Assembly: GCF_003030465.1 (NCBI RefSeq)
Contig: NZ_CP028339.1
Location: 2,888,041-2,952,040, forward strand
Length of the DNA stretch: 64,000 bases
Reading direction: 5' to 3'
Source: Thauera aromatica K172
GTDB taxonomy: Bacteria; Pseudomonadota; Gammaproteobacteria; Burkholderiales; Rhodocyclaceae
The first letter of the stretch is position 1, and every line of letters starts with the position of its first letter. Below are positions 43,052-52,685 of this stretch, in pieces. The position numbers were made by a program, and so were the translations under genes. A model generated the notes under the pieces. That model worked only from the letters and a program-made list of their open reading frames with translations. It was not told the DNA's origin and ran no database searches.

Positions 43052-44458
43052 ATGACCGCCCCCCAGTCCGGCGCGCAGCGCCCCCTGCCTGCCGCCTTCA
43101 TCGACGCCATGAGCACCCGCTTCGGCGCCCGCTTCACCCTGTCCGAAGCCGTGCGCGCCCATCACGGCCACGACGAATCGCATTTCCCCGACGCCCTGCC
43201 CGATGCCGTCGTATTCGTCCATAGCACCGAAGAGACCGCAGCCGTCGTCCGTTGCTGCCGCGAGTTCGCCGTTCCGGTCATCGCCTTCGGCACCGGCAGC
43301 TCGCTCGAGGGCCATATCCTCCCCGTGCGCGGCGGCATCAGCGTCGACTTCAGCGAAATGAACAAAGTGCTCGACATCCGGGTGGCCGACCTCGACGTCG
43401 TCGTGCAGCCCGGCGTCACCCGCAAGCAGCTCAACGCCGAACTCCACGGCACCGGCCTGTTTTTCCCGATCGATCCCGGCGCCGACGCCTCCCTCGGCGG
43501 CATGGCCGCGACCCGCGCCTCGGGCACCAATGCCGTGCGCTACGGCACGATGCGTGAAAACGTGCTCGGTCTCACCGCAGTGATGGCCGACGGCAGCGTG
43601 ATCCACACCGGCGGACGGGCGCGCAAGTCGTCCGCGGGCTACGACCTGACCCGCCTGCTGATCGGCTCCGAAGGCACGCTCGGCCTGATCACCGAGCTCG
43701 CGGTGCGCCTGCACCCCCTGCCGGAAGCGGTTTCGGCCGCGGTGTGCGCCTTTCCCGATGTGGTCTCGGCGGTAAACACGGTGATCCAGACCATCCAGCT
43801 CGGCATTCCGGTGGCGCGCATCGAGCTGGTCGACGATCTCACCGTGAAGGCGCTCAACCGCTACAGCAAGACCAGCCTGCGCGAAGCGCCGATGCTGTTC
43901 TTCGAATTCCACGGCACTCCGGCGAGCGTGGAGGAACAGGCGCGGACCGTGCAGGACGTCGCCGGCGAATACGGCGGCCTCGACTTCGAGTGGGCGCACC
44001 GCCCCGAAGACCGCAGCCGTCTGTGGGCAGCCCGCCACGACGTCTATTTCGCCAGCATCAACCTGCGCCCGGGGTGCCGCGGGCTGACGACCGACGTCTG
44101 CGTACCGATTTCCCGCCTCGCCGACTGCGTCGGCGCGACCCGCGCCGACATCGACGCATCGGGCCTCATCGCGCCCATCGTCGGCCATGTCGGCGACGGT
44201 AACTTCCACACCGTGATCCTCGTCGCCCCGCACGACGACGCTGAAATCGCCCGTGCCGAAGCGCTCAACCGGCGCATCGTCGAGCGTGCGCTGGAGATGG
44301 GCGGCACCTGCACCGGAGAGCACGGCATCGGCTTCGGCAAACAAGGCTTCATGCTGCGCGAGCACGGTGCGCCGGCGATCGAGGTGATGCGCCAGATCAA
44401 GCGTGCCCTCGACCCCGACGACCTGCTCAATCCGGGCAAGATCCTGCCGCCGGGCTGA
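43052..44458 (+). CDS. FAD-linked D-2-hydroxyacid dehydrogenase (D-lactate/glycolate oxidase type)
   Basis: A 468-residue flavoprotein of the GlcD/LDHD family that oxidises D-lactate, glycolate or a similar 2-hydroxyacid and passes electrons to cytochrome or quinone. The PCMH FAD-binding domain includes IAFGTGSSLEGHILPVRGGI and GADASLGGMAATRASGTNAV. The C-terminal substrate domain has GHVGDGNFHTVIL, whose His residues sit by the flavin or metal, and GEHGIGFGKQGF. No GlcE/GlcF partners are nearby, so a stand-alone D-lactate dehydrogenase is more likely than glycolate oxidase. An AGGAG site precedes ATG 43052. It is divergent from the tRNA operon and convergent with the LuxR regulator. Confidence 0.88.
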   Translation: MTAPQSGAQRPLPAAFIDAMSTRFGARFTLSEAVRAHHGHDESHFPDALPDAVVFVHSTEETAAVVRCCREFAVPVIAFGTGSSLEGHILPVRGGISVDFSEMNKVLDIRVADLDVVVQPGVTRKQLNAELHGTGLFFPIDPGADASLGGMAATRASGTNAVRYGTMRENVLGLTAVMADGSVIHTGGRARKSSAGYDLTRLLIGSEGTLGLITELAVRLHPLPEAVSAAVCAFPDVVSAVNTVIQTIQLGIPVARIELVDDLTVKALNRYSKTSLREAPMLFFEFHGTPASVEEQARTVQDVAGEYGGLDFEWAHRPEDRSRLWAARHDVYFASINLRPGCRGLTTDVCVPISRLADCVGATRADIDASGLIAPIVGHVGDGNFHTVILVAPHDDAEIARAEALNRRIVERALEMGGTCTGEHGIGFGKQGFMLREHGAPAIEVMRQIKRALDPDDLLNPGKILPPG

Positions 44459-44500
44459 TCGGCCCCGCCCGAGGCGCAGCCGCCCGTCGCGCCGCCCGGC

Positions 44501-45130
44501 CTACAAGCGCTCGCCCTGCCGGGCGAGCAGCACCAGGGCCTGTGCGCGGTTGGACACGCCGAGCGCGCGGAAGATGGCGGTCATATGCACTTTGACCGTT
44601 CCCTCCGACAGCCCGAGCTGCTCGCCGATCTCCCGGTTCGTCTTCCCGCCGGCGAGCAGTTCGAGCACCCGGGCCTGCGCCGCGGTCAATCCGAAGCGGT
44701 CGCCGATCGCTCCCGGGCGCAGCACCGGCGCCGCCCGCCCGGCACGGGCCGGCATCGGCATCCCCCCCGCGAGCACCTCGCGCACCGCCTGCAGCAGGAT
44801 TTCGCCCGAACTCGACTTCGACACGAAGCCCGACGCCCCCGCCTTCATCGCCCGGCGCACCGAGGCATCGTCGTCGATCGCCGACACTACCAGCGCCGGC
44901 ACGTCCGGAAAGCGCCGGGCGAGCACGGCGAGCAGGGAAAACCCGCTCATGTCGGGCAGGACCAGGTCGATCACCGCGAGATCGAGACTGCCATCGCGCT
45001 CGATGATGCCGAGCGCGGCATCGGCGCTGTCGGCCTCGATGCATTCCACCCCCGGCTCCAGCCGCGACAGGCTCTGCGCCATCGCCTCGCGCACCAGCGC
45101 GTGATCCTCCACGATCAGGATTTTCGTCAT
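44501..45130 (-). CDS. LuxR/NarL-family response regulator
   Basis: A 209-residue two-domain regulator starting at ATG 45130 (MTKILIVEDHALVREAM). The receiver shows the acidic pair ED, the phospho-acceptor in LAVIDLVLPDMSGF (about residue 54) and the Lys in GFVSKSS. The HTH is LTAAQARVLELLAGGKTNRE with LGLSEGTVKVHMTAIFRALG. It is transcribed away from the hybrid kinase gene across 241 bp. Given that arrangement the kinase is its probable partner. Target genes are unknown. Confidence 0.92.
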   Translation of the reverse strand: MTKILIVEDHALVREAMAQSLSRLEPGVECIEADSADAALGIIERDGSLDLAVIDLVLPDMSGFSLLAVLARRFPDVPALVVSAIDDDASVRRAMKAGASGFVSKSSSGEILLQAVREVLAGGMPMPARAGRAAPVLRPGAIGDRFGLTAAQARVLELLAGGKTNREIGEQLGLSEGTVKVHMTAIFRALGVSNRAQALVLLARQGERL

Positions 45131-45371
45131 ACCCGGCCCTGCTCCCCGATCAGCCCAACGTAATGCGTAAATCATAGCACGAGGCTATCGGAGGCCGATT
45201 CGCCCTCGCTCGCGGCTGCCGCCGCACTACCCACGAACGCACGAAGCGCGGAAAATCGCGCCGTTCCTCACCCCGCTCGCAGCCGCCCCGCATGCCCTTC
45301 CTCCCACACGCTGCCGCCGTTCGCCCCCCCGCCCGCACCGTCGCGCCGCGCTCTCCGCAGCAGGCCTCGCG

Positions 45372-47336
45372 GTGATTTCCAATTGGGGGGTCCGGGCGCG
45401 GGTCATGCTCGCAGCGGCACTGCCCACCCTGGCGCTGGCCGTGCTGATGACCACCATCTATACCAGCCTGCGCATCTCCGACCTCGACGAAGCGCTCGCC
45501 GGGCGCGGCCGCGCCTATGCCCGCCAGCTCGCGGCGGCGAGCGAATACGCGATCCGTTCCGGGAACCGCGCCACCTTGCAGAAGCAAAGCGAAGCCCTGC
45601 TCGACGAAGAAGACGTCCTCGCCGTAGGCATTACCGGGCGCAACGGCGAAGTGCTCGCCCTCGCCGGGCACTTCAGCCCCGATCACCCGCCCCTGCCCGA
45701 CGCCCGCCCCTGGCAGGCTGAAGCGGTCGGCACCCGCACCGCCTTGCGCATCACCGAACCGATCACCGCCAGCGCGCTGCAGCTCGACGATGCCTTTTCC
45801 CGCGCTCTGCTTCCCCCTGCACCGCTGGACCACGGCAGCGTCGTCATCGACCTGTCGCTGGCGCGCGTGCATAGCCGCCGCACCGAACTGCTCTGGACCG
45901 GCGTCGGCTCGATGCTCCTCGTTCTGCTCGGCGGCCTCGTCCTCGCCAGCGTCATGAGCCGCGGCGTCAGCGGGCCGATCCGCAGCATCGCCGGCACCGT
46001 CCTGCGCATCGGCCAGGGCCACCTGTACGAGCGCGTTCCGCCCGGCGGCGGTGGCAGCCTGCGCACCCTGGCCGAAGGCGTCAACGAAATGGCCGCCCGC
46101 CTCACCGACGCCCACGCGCGCATGACCCGCGAAGTCGAGGTGGCAACCGCCGAACTGCGCGCACGCAAGGACGAAGCCGAGCAGGCCAACCGTGCCAAGT
46201 CCCGCTTCCTGGCCGCGGCCAGCCACGACCTGCGCCAGCCGCTGCACGCACTCGTGCTCTTCGTGTCCGAACTTGCCCGCCAGCCGCTCGACGGCCACAG
46301 CCACCAGATCGTCGATCGCATCAGCGCCTCCGCCGAAGCGATGGAGAACCTGCTCGACAGCCTGCTCGACATCTCGCGCCTCGATGCCGGCGTACTCCAG
46401 CCCGCGCGCCAGGTGTTCCAGCCCCTGCCGATCCTCGAACGCCTCCTCGGCAGCCAGTCCTCGGTCGCCGACACGCGCGGCCTGCGTCTGCGCCTGCACG
46501 CCACCCCGCGCTGGGTCGACAGCGACCCGCTGCTGTTCGAGCGCATCATCGCCAACCTGCTGAGCAACGCCATTCGCTACACCGCCGCCGGCACCATCAT
46601 GGTCGCCTGCCGCCGCCGCGGCCAGTTCCTGCGGGTGGAAGTGCGCGACAGCGGCTGCGGTATCGCCGCGCAGGACCAGGAAGTCGTCTTCCAGGAGTTC
46701 GTTCAGCTCGACAACCCCGAACGCGCCCGCGCCAAGGGGCTCGGGCTGGGGCTGGCGATCGTGCGCCGCCTCGCCGACCTGCTCGGCCACCGCCTCGAAT
46801 TACGTTCGGCTCTCGGGCGCGGGTCGATCTTCGCCATCGAGCTGCCGCTCGCCCCCCCGCCGCCATTGCTCGCCAATGTCGAAGAAGCGCGCGCCCTCGG
46901 CGACATCGAAGGCGTCCGCATCGCCCTCGTGGACGACGACCCGATGGCGCGCGAGGCCATGCACACCCTGCTCGCGGCCTGGGGCTGCCAGGTCACAGCC
47001 GACGAAAACGCCGAAGAACTGCTCGCCCGCCTGTCCTCGGGCGCGCCCTCGCCGGAGATCCTGATCACCGACTTCCGCATGCGCGGCACCCTCGACGGCA
47101 TTGCCCTGATCGCCCACCTGCGCACCGATCCCCGCTACGCCGCGCTGTCTGCCATCCTCATCAGCGGCGACACCGGACCGGACACCCTCGCCCGCGCCCG
47201 CAGCGCCGGCCTGCAGCTGCTCCACAAACCCGTGCGCCCGGCACGGCTGCGCGCCCTCATCCACCGGCTGCTGAGCACACCCGAACCGGCCGCTACCGCT
47301 GCGCCGCCGCCACGGCAATCGGTTACCATTGACTGA
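45372..47336 (+). CDS. Hybrid sensor histidine kinase with C-terminal receiver
   Basis: A 654-residue membrane kinase. It has an N-terminal helix (about 13-32), a periplasmic sensor region of about 140 residues, a second helix near 180-198 and a HAMP domain. The dimerisation box is FLAAASHDLRQPLHAL (His near residue 284). The ATPase has LLSNAIRYTAAGTIMV as the N-box and KGLGLGLAIVRRLADLLGH as the G-box. The receiver at about 520-640 carries DDDP and TDFRMRG with the phospho-Asp, then SGDTG and HKPV. The architecture resembles NahK/ErcS-type kinases. The start is GTG at 45372 with no obvious ribosome site, so the true start is uncertain by a few codons. A phosphorelay to the adjacent LuxR regulator is inferred. 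Confidence 0.9.
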   Translation: MISNWGVRARVMLAAALPTLALAVLMTTIYTSLRISDLDEALAGRGRAYARQLAAASEYAIRSGNRATLQKQSEALLDEEDVLAVGITGRNGEVLALAGHFSPDHPPLPDARPWQAEAVGTRTALRITEPITASALQLDDAFSRALLPPAPLDHGSVVIDLSLARVHSRRTELLWTGVGSMLLVLLGGLVLASVMSRGVSGPIRSIAGTVLRIGQGHLYERVPPGGGGSLRTLAEGVNEMAARLTDAHARMTREVEVATAELRARKDEAEQANRAKSRFLAAASHDLRQPLHALVLFVSELARQPLDGHSHQIVDRISASAEAMENLLDSLLDISRLDAGVLQPARQVFQPLPILERLLGSQSSVADTRGLRLRLHATPRWVDSDPLLFERIIANLLSNAIRYTAAGTIMVACRRRGQFLRVEVRDSGCGIAAQDQEVVFQEFVQLDNPERARAKGLGLGLAIVRRLADLLGHRLELRSALGRGSIFAIELPLAPPPPLLANVEEARALGDIEGVRIALVDDDPMAREAMHTLLAAWGCQVTADENAEELLARLSSGAPSPEILITDFRMRGTLDGIALIAHLRTDPRYAALSAILISGDTGPDTLARARSAGLQLLHKPVRPARLRALIHRLLSTPEPAATAAPPPRQSVTID

Positions 47337-47364
47337 CCCTGTTCACCCTGTCGGGAGCACCCAA

Positions 47365-47817
47365 ATGTCTCATGAACACAAGGCCCAGGACCCGCTCGAA
47401 TTCGTGCGCGGCATGTGGAGCAACATGGGCTTCTCGCTCCCCGGCATGGTCACCCCGACCCTCGACGTCGACGAACTCGACAAGCGCATCGCCGACATGA
47501 AAGCCGTCGAAGGCTGGCTGAAAATGAACCTGAACATGCTGCAGATGAGCATCCAGGGGCTCGAAATGCAGCGCGCCGCCCTCGCCGCAGTCAAGGCGAT
47601 GAGCCAGCAGGCCCAGGCACAATCGGGCGACGGCGACACCGGCACAGCCGACGCCGCAGCCAACCCGTTCGCCAGCGCGGCGGCGATGTGGCCATGGAAT
47701 CTGATGGGGGGCACTCCGGCCCCCTCTTCCTTCCCCTTTTCCCCGCCCGAAGCCGATCAGCCCCCTCCTGCCACGCCCCCCAAGGGCGGACGGCGCAAAG
47801 CCGCACCCGGCAACTAA
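47365..47817 (+). CDS. phaM: PhaM-like polyhydroxyalkanoate granule regulatory protein
   Basis: A 150-residue protein whose core resembles PhaM of Ralstonia eutropha: DPLEFVRGMWSNMGFSLPGM, then PTLDVDELDKRIADMKAVEG and LKMNLNMLQMSIQGLEMQRA. PhaM activates the PHB synthase and ties granules to the nucleoid through a basic C-terminus. Here the linker is Pro/Ala-rich and the end is KGGRRKAAPGN, a short version of that tail. The start is the ATG at 47365 behind GGGAG; the upstream frame overlaps the kinase end. No phaC or phasin is in the window. Family recognition is by motif recall, not by search. Confidence 0.8.
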   Translation: MSHEHKAQDPLEFVRGMWSNMGFSLPGMVTPTLDVDELDKRIADMKAVEGWLKMNLNMLQMSIQGLEMQRAALAAVKAMSQQAQAQSGDGDTGTADAAANPFASAAAMWPWNLMGGTPAPSSFPFSPPEADQPPPATPPKGGRRKAAPGN

Positions 47818-47897
47818 CCCGGCTGCGCCTTCCCGGCGGCACACGCCGGCCCGCCTCCAGCATCCGCAGTCGTTTCGGCCGCGCCGAGCGCAGTTCC

Positions 47898-47934
47898 GCC
47901 GGCCGTCGTCGGCGATGCACCGACGACGGCCGGC
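47898..47934. terminator. Perfect 15-bp bidirectional stem-loop between phaM and the Tad locus
   Basis: GCCGGCCGTCGTCGG and its exact complement CCGACGACGGCCGGC flank a 7-nt loop between two convergent genes. The position, symmetry and stability suit a shared terminator, although there is no U-tract on either side. Confidence 0.65.
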
Positions 47935-47944
47935 GCGTGCGGAA

Positions 47945-49315
47945 TCAGTTCTGCAGCGGGGCTTCTGTTGTCTCGAACGCTGCGATCGGCGCGGCTGTTC
48001 GCACCACCCGGGTACACACCTCGAGTACGCTGCACGCATCGCTGGCATCGAGGTCATGCCCCAACACCAGACGGACGTCGGAAATCTGGCCCGCTGTCGG
48101 CACCGCGGCGATGCGGGGGCGGAAAGGCAGGAGCGCGGCGAACGACTCGGCCGCTTCACGGTATCCATCCCGGTACTGGATGAACGAGCCGCGCTCGGTG
48201 AACGGGCGCTGGTTGGTCAGGCGCGGCCAGGGGACTCCCTCCTTGCCCAACAAAGTCGCCAGCCGGCGTGCCAGCCCGGTGCTGCCGTGACCGTTGGAAA
48301 TCTCGTAGCTCACCCCGGCAACGGCTGCCGGCTTGGCTACGGTCGGAGATGCTGCGGCCGGTGAAGCCGGAGTTGTCGAAACCACCGCAGACGAAGCTAC
48401 CGCAGGCGAAGGACTCTGCAGCGCAGGCAGGGATGCGGGGGGCAACGGGGACAATGCCGCGAGTACCAGGGGCTGATCGACAGGCGGCGGAAGCGGGATG
48501 ACCTCGGCAGCACGTACCCCGGCGCCGGGAGCGCTGACCACCGTCACCGGAGCCGGCGGGGAGGCCGCCCGGAAGTGTGCGGCCTGCGTCCGGTCAGGGC
48601 CATTGCGCAGCACATAGACATTGTCGGCCAGCCTTACCACGCTGGCACCTCCACCATCTCGGACCTCTCCGGCCTCCGCCGTTCTCACCGTTATCCGTCC
48701 CACGGCCAGACGCGACGATTCCCCGGCCGGCGTTACGGGCGTTGCCGACGCAGCGGAGACAGGAGCCGCCGGCGCGGAAACACGCTCGCCCCGTGCCCGC
48801 GCTTCAGCCATCGCAACCTTGTCGTGTTCCCCCAGGCGGCGATACGCCGCGGCCAGGTTGATCCACGCCCGCCGGTTGTCGCCGTCCAGTTCCACCGCGC
48901 GGCGCAGTGCGCTCGCGGCCGCGTCTTCGCGCCCGGCGAGCAACAGCGCATAGCCGAGGTTGTTATGCAAATGACTCGCTGCCGGCGCCAGGTCGACCGC
49001 CTTCTGCAATGCGGCCAGGCCTTCCTCGAAACGGCCGCGCAAGGTCTGCAGCGCGCCGAGTGCGCTCCAGGCCGTAACCTGCCCGGGCTCGGCCTCGACC
49101 GCCTTGCGATACGCGTCCACCGCCTCTTCACCCGCGCCACGCCCTTCGCGGTAGCGCCCCAGCGCGTAATAGCCCGCAGCGCTCGAAGCACCATGGCGCA
49201 CGGCCTGCACCGGCTCGACTGCCCACGCTTTGTCCGGCATCTTCGGCCCCGTGCTGCAGGCCCCCAGCACCAGGGCGGCCAGCACCGGCTTCAGGTAAAT
49301 CGCATGATTTTTCAT
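47945..49315 (-). CDS. TPR lipoprotein with LytR_C-like C-terminal domain (TadD-like position)
   Basis: A 456-residue predicted outer- or periplasm-facing lipoprotein. The signal peptide ends in the lipobox LGACS (Cys about residue 20). TPR repeats fill about residues 45-180, for example AAGYYALGRYREGRGAGEEA and SHLHNNLGYALLLAGREDAA. A disordered Ala/Pro/Val linker runs to about 330. The last part begins YEISNGHGSTGLARRLATLL and contains RLTNQRPFTERGSFIQYRDG, the pattern of LytR/CpsA/Psr C-terminal domains. It is the last gene of the tad operon, 16 bp after tadC, where a TadD-type TPR protein is expected; the fused C-terminal domain is extra. Confidence 0.85.
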   Translation of the reverse strand: MKNHAIYLKPVLAALVLGACSTGPKMPDKAWAVEPVQAVRHGASSAAGYYALGRYREGRGAGEEAVDAYRKAVEAEPGQVTAWSALGALQTLRGRFEEGLAALQKAVDLAPAASHLHNNLGYALLLAGREDAAASALRRAVELDGDNRRAWINLAAAYRRLGEHDKVAMAEARARGERVSAPAAPVSAASATPVTPAGESSRLAVGRITVRTAEAGEVRDGGGASVVRLADNVYVLRNGPDRTQAAHFRAASPPAPVTVVSAPGAGVRAAEVIPLPPPVDQPLVLAALSPLPPASLPALQSPSPAVASSAVVSTTPASPAAASPTVAKPAAVAGVSYEISNGHGSTGLARRLATLLGKEGVPWPRLTNQRPFTERGSFIQYRDGYREAAESFAALLPFRPRIAAVPTAGQISDVRLVLGHDLDASDACSVLEVCTRVVRTAAPIAAFETTEAPLQN

Positions 49316-49331
49316 GGCAGAACCTCCCTGC

Positions 49332-50273
49332 TCAGCCCGTGCCCGCCATCGTCGGCAGCAGCACGCGGTAGATCTGGATCATCGCCGGACCGAGCAGCAC
49401 CAGCAGCAGCGACGGGAAGATGAAGAAGATCAACGGAAACAGCAGTTTCAACGCGATCTTCGCTGCCGCCTCTTCGGCGCGCTGGCGGCGCCGGGTGCGC
49501 AGCATGTCGGAATGCACGCGCAGCGAAGTGGCGATGCTGGTGCCGAAGCGCTCGGCCTGGATGATCATCGCGACGAAGCCTTCGACCTCTTCCACTCCCG
49601 TGCGCGCGGCCAGGTTGCGCAGGGCGCGGGCGCGGTCGAGGCCGGCACGTAGTTCCAGCGTCACCAGGTGCAGCTCTTCGGCCAGCGCTTCGCTCTTGTA
49701 CTGCATCTCGTCGGCGACCCGCACCAGCGCCGCCTCGACGCCGAGGCCGGCCTCGACGCACACCGTCATCAGATCGAGTGCATCGGGAAAGGTCTCGAAG
49801 ATTTCGCGCTGGCGCAGAAACACCAACCGGCTCAGCCCGATGTTCGGCAAGTAATAACCGACCCCCGCCATAGTCAACACCACCAGCAGCAATTGCTGGA
49901 ACGACAGTTCCGGCGCCGCAGTCAGCAAGGTGAAATAGACCAGCAAAGGCAGGCCCAGGGCGAGCACGGTCTTCACCCCGAAGTAGGCGTAGGGCACCGA
50001 AGGGTGGCGCAAACCGGCGTGCATGAAGCGCAGACGCAAGGCCGACAGCTCGGTGCTGTCTTCCGGGGTAGACAACTTGGCGAAGGGCTTGGTCAGCTTG
50101 ACCACGCGCTCCACCCAGGCATCCGCGCCGGGCGCAGGCCCCGGCTTGCCGCCGCCGATCGCATCCAGGCGCTCGGCCGTCGGCGAGCGCACGAACAGGC
50201 CGAGGACGAAGAAGGCCGCCGCCGTCACGGCGACGAACAGCAGCCCGAGAAACCCGATCTGCACGAAGTCCAT
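49332..50273 (-). CDS. tadC: Tad pilus inner-membrane platform protein TadC
   Basis: A 313-residue GspF/TadC-family protein with an N-terminal helix (FLGLLFVAVTAAAFFVLGLF), two central helices (ALGLPLLVYFTLL and LLLVVLTMAGVGYYLPNIGL), the cytoplasmic T2SSF domain with FPDALDLMTVCVEAGLGVEA and a C-terminal helix near LKLLFPLIFFIFPSLLLVLL. With TadB it forms the platform acted on by the TadA ATPase. It starts 33 bp after tadB. Confidence 0.94.
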   Translation of the reverse strand: MDFVQIGFLGLLFVAVTAAAFFVLGLFVRSPTAERLDAIGGGKPGPAPGADAWVERVVKLTKPFAKLSTPEDSTELSALRLRFMHAGLRHPSVPYAYFGVKTVLALGLPLLVYFTLLTAAPELSFQQLLLVVLTMAGVGYYLPNIGLSRLVFLRQREIFETFPDALDLMTVCVEAGLGVEAALVRVADEMQYKSEALAEELHLVTLELRAGLDRARALRNLAARTGVEEVEGFVAMIIQAERFGTSIATSLRVHSDMLRTRRRQRAEEAAAKIALKLLFPLIFFIFPSLLLVLLGPAMIQIYRVLLPTMAGTG

Positions 50274-50306
50274 GTCCGTCTCCTTCCCAGCGCTGGCGAT
50301 CCCCGG

Positions 50307-51290
50307 CTAGACGCGGATGCGGATGATCTTGCGCATCCACAGCACCCCGATCACCATCATCACCAGCGCGCCGTAAATAAGGTTGAGGCCCGCAGGGTCT
50401 TCCCACAGCACCTTCATGAAACCCGGGTTGATCAGGTTGATCACGATCGCCACCACGAACGGCAGCGAGCCCAGGATCCACGCCGACAGGCGCCCTTCCG
50501 CCGACAGCGTGCGGATTTCGCCATACAGCTTCAGGCGGGCGCGGATGATCGACGAAATGTTGTCGAGGAGTTCGGCCAGGTTGCCGCCGGAGTCGCGCTG
50601 AATCAGCACCGCGATCACGAAATAGCTCAGATCGGTGCTGTCGGTGCGCGCCGCGAGGTTGAGCATTGCGGTCTGCTGCGGCACGCCGTAGTTCATCTCG
50701 TCGAACAGGATCCTGAATTCGCCGGCGATCGGGTCCTTCATCTCGTCGGCGACCATCTTGATCGCGGTCGGAAAAGCATGGCCCGCCCGCAGCGCACGCC
50801 CCATCAGGTCGAGCGCTTCGGGCAGTTGCAGCTCGAAGCGCTTCAGGTGCTGGGTGCGCGCCCGCATCACATACAGGGTCGGCAACATGCCGAGCACGCC
50901 GGCGCCGATGATGCCGAACACCAGCGGACGCTCGAGCAGCAGCGGCAGCACGAAGCCGATCAGCGCGAGCACCGCCGTCCACCCCAGCAGCTGCGCCAGC
51001 GTCAGATCCACCCGCGACTGCACGACCAGCCGATTCAGGCCGTGCAGGCGGGGAATGGCGTCCAGAATCCGGTCGCCGGCAGCCGAACCGGTCGCGCTCT
51101 GCGTTTTGAACAAAGGGGTCGCATGTGCACCGCTTCGCGCCGCGCCGCCAGTCGCGGCATCGGCCAGGCGCTGATGCAGACGCCTCACCTCGGCACTGCG
51201 GGTGGCGTTCCACCACAGAAAACCGCCCTCCAGGAACAGCACCACGGCGATGAACACGGCCAGTGCGAACAGCAGGGTCAGGATGTCCAT
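50307..51290 (-). CDS. tadB: Tad pilus inner-membrane platform protein TadB
   Basis: A 327-residue T2SSF-domain protein beginning MDILTLLFALAVFIAVVLFL at ATG 51290. Helices are near 5-25, 100-120, 125-140 and at the C-terminus. The T2SSF segment contains LPEALDLMGRALRAGHAFPT and QRDSGGNLAELLDNISSIIR, the latter a signature of this family. The start is only 7 bp past the tadA stop; the longer frame upstream is a tadA shadow. Confidence 0.94.
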   Translation of the reverse strand: MDILTLLFALAVFIAVVLFLEGGFLWWNATRSAEVRRLHQRLADAATGGAARSGAHATPLFKTQSATGSAAGDRILDAIPRLHGLNRLVVQSRVDLTLAQLLGWTAVLALIGFVLPLLLERPLVFGIIGAGVLGMLPTLYVMRARTQHLKRFELQLPEALDLMGRALRAGHAFPTAIKMVADEMKDPIAGEFRILFDEMNYGVPQQTAMLNLAARTDSTDLSYFVIAVLIQRDSGGNLAELLDNISSIIRARLKLYGEIRTLSAEGRLSAWILGSLPFVVAIVINLINPGFMKVLWEDPAGLNLIYGALVMMVIGVLWMRKIIRIRV

Positions 51291-51297
51291 GGCGGCT

Positions 51298-52650
51298 TCA
51301 CTCGTAATGTCGACTCGGGTCGAACATGTCTTCGGCCAGGCGGATGCCGAAGGCGCGCAGGCGTTCGGCGAAGTGCGGGCGCACTCCGGTCGCCGAGAAG
51401 AAGCCCTCGACCACGCCGGCATCGTTGATCCCTTGCTGGCGGAAGGAGAAGACCTCCTGCATCGTGATCATGTCGCCTTCCATGCCGGTGATCTCCTGGA
51501 TGCTCACTAGCTTGCGCTTGCCGTCGGTCAGGCGGTTCACCTGCACGATCACACCGATCGCGCTGGCGATCTGGGCGCGAGCGACTTTCTGCGGCAGATT
51601 CACCCCCGCCATGCCGAGCATGTTTTCCATGCGTCCGAGCGCGTCGCGCGGCGAGTTGGCGTGCACCGTCGTCATCGAGCCTTCATGGCCGGTATTCATC
51701 GCCTGCAGCACGTCGAAGGCCTCGCCCCCGCGCGTCTCGCCGAGGATGATGCGGTCCGGGCGCATGCGCAGCGCATTGCGCACCAGCGCGCGCTGGGTCA
51801 CTTCACCCTTGCCCTCGATGTTCGGCGGCCGCGTTTCCAGCCGCACCACATGCGGCTGCTGCAGTTGCAGTTCGGCCGCATCTTCGATGGTGACGATGCG
51901 CTCGTTGGCCGGAATGTACGCCGACAGGATATTGAGCAAGGTCGTCTTGCCGCTGCCGGTACCGCCCGAGATCAGGATATTGACCTTCGCCCGCACCAGG
52001 TCGGCGAGCAATTCGCTCATCGCCGGCGTCAGCGATTTGTAGTCCAGCAGCCGGTCCATGGTCAGCGGGATCGCGGCAAAGCGGCGGATCGACACCGACG
52101 GCCCGTCCAGCGCCAGCGGCGGAATGATCGCGTTCACCCGCGAACCGTCCGGCAGGCGCGCATCGACCATCGGGCTCGATTCGTCGATCCGCCGCCCCAC
52201 CCGCGACACGATCTTGTCGATGATCTTCATCAGGTGGTCGTCGTCGCTGAACGCGATATTGGTCAGCTCCAGCTTGCCGTGGCGTTCCACATAGACCTGC
52301 TGCGAACCGTTGATCAGGATGTCCGACACGGTAGGGTCAGCAAGCAGCGGCTCGATCGGCCCCAGGCCCAGCATCTCATGCTGGATGTCGCGCACCAGGT
52401 CGCGGCGCTCGGTAGTGTTGACGACGATGTTTTCTTCGGTGAGCAGGCGCTCCACCATCAGGCGCAGTTCTTCGCGCAGGCGGTCGGGCTCGAGCCCTTC
52501 CATCGCTTCGAGGTCGATGCGCGACAGCAGCAACTGGTGGATGCGCATCTTCAGGGCCTGATAGACCCGGCCCGTGCCGGGCTCGGGCGAGGCGGGCGCG
52601 CGTGCGGTCGTTTCCGGCGTGACCGATTCCAGGCGTTGACGCAGACTCAT
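51298..52650 (-). CDS. tadA: Tad pilus assembly/secretion ATPase TadA (CpaF)
   Basis: A 450-residue hexameric GspE-family motor that powers pilin polymerisation, and in some relatives retraction. Walker A is [20 protein letters not shown]. The Asp box and Walker B are seen in [18 protein letters not shown] and [20 protein letters not shown], and the His box in [18 protein letters not shown]. The N-terminal domain has the family start with [20 protein letters not shown] and [15 protein letters not shown]. It follows cpaE by 35 bp. Confidence 0.97.
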   Translation of the reverse strand: MSLRQRLESVTPETTARAPASPEPGTGRVYQALKMRIHQLLLSRIDLEAMEGLEPDRLREELRLMVERLLTEENIVVNTTERRDLVRDIQHEMLGLGPIEPLLADPTVSDILINGSQQVYVERHGKLELTNIAFSDDDHLMKIIDKIVSRVGRRIDESSPMVDARLPDGSRVNAIIPPLALDGPSVSIRRFAAIPLTMDRLLDYKSLTPAMSELLADLVRAKVNILISGGTGSGKTTLLNILSAYIPANERIVTIEDAAELQLQQPHVVRLETRPPNIEGKGEVTQRALVRNALRMRPDRIILGETRGGEAFDVLQAMNTGHEGSMTTVHANSPRDALGRMENMLGMAGVNLPQKVARAQIASAIGVIVQVNRLTDGKRKLVSIQEITGMEGDMITMQEVFSFRQQGINDAGVVEGFFSATGVRPHFAERLRAFGIRLAEDMFDPSRHYE

Positions 52651-52685
52651 TTCAGCCTCCCCTGTTCTTCAACGAAACCGCGTCC

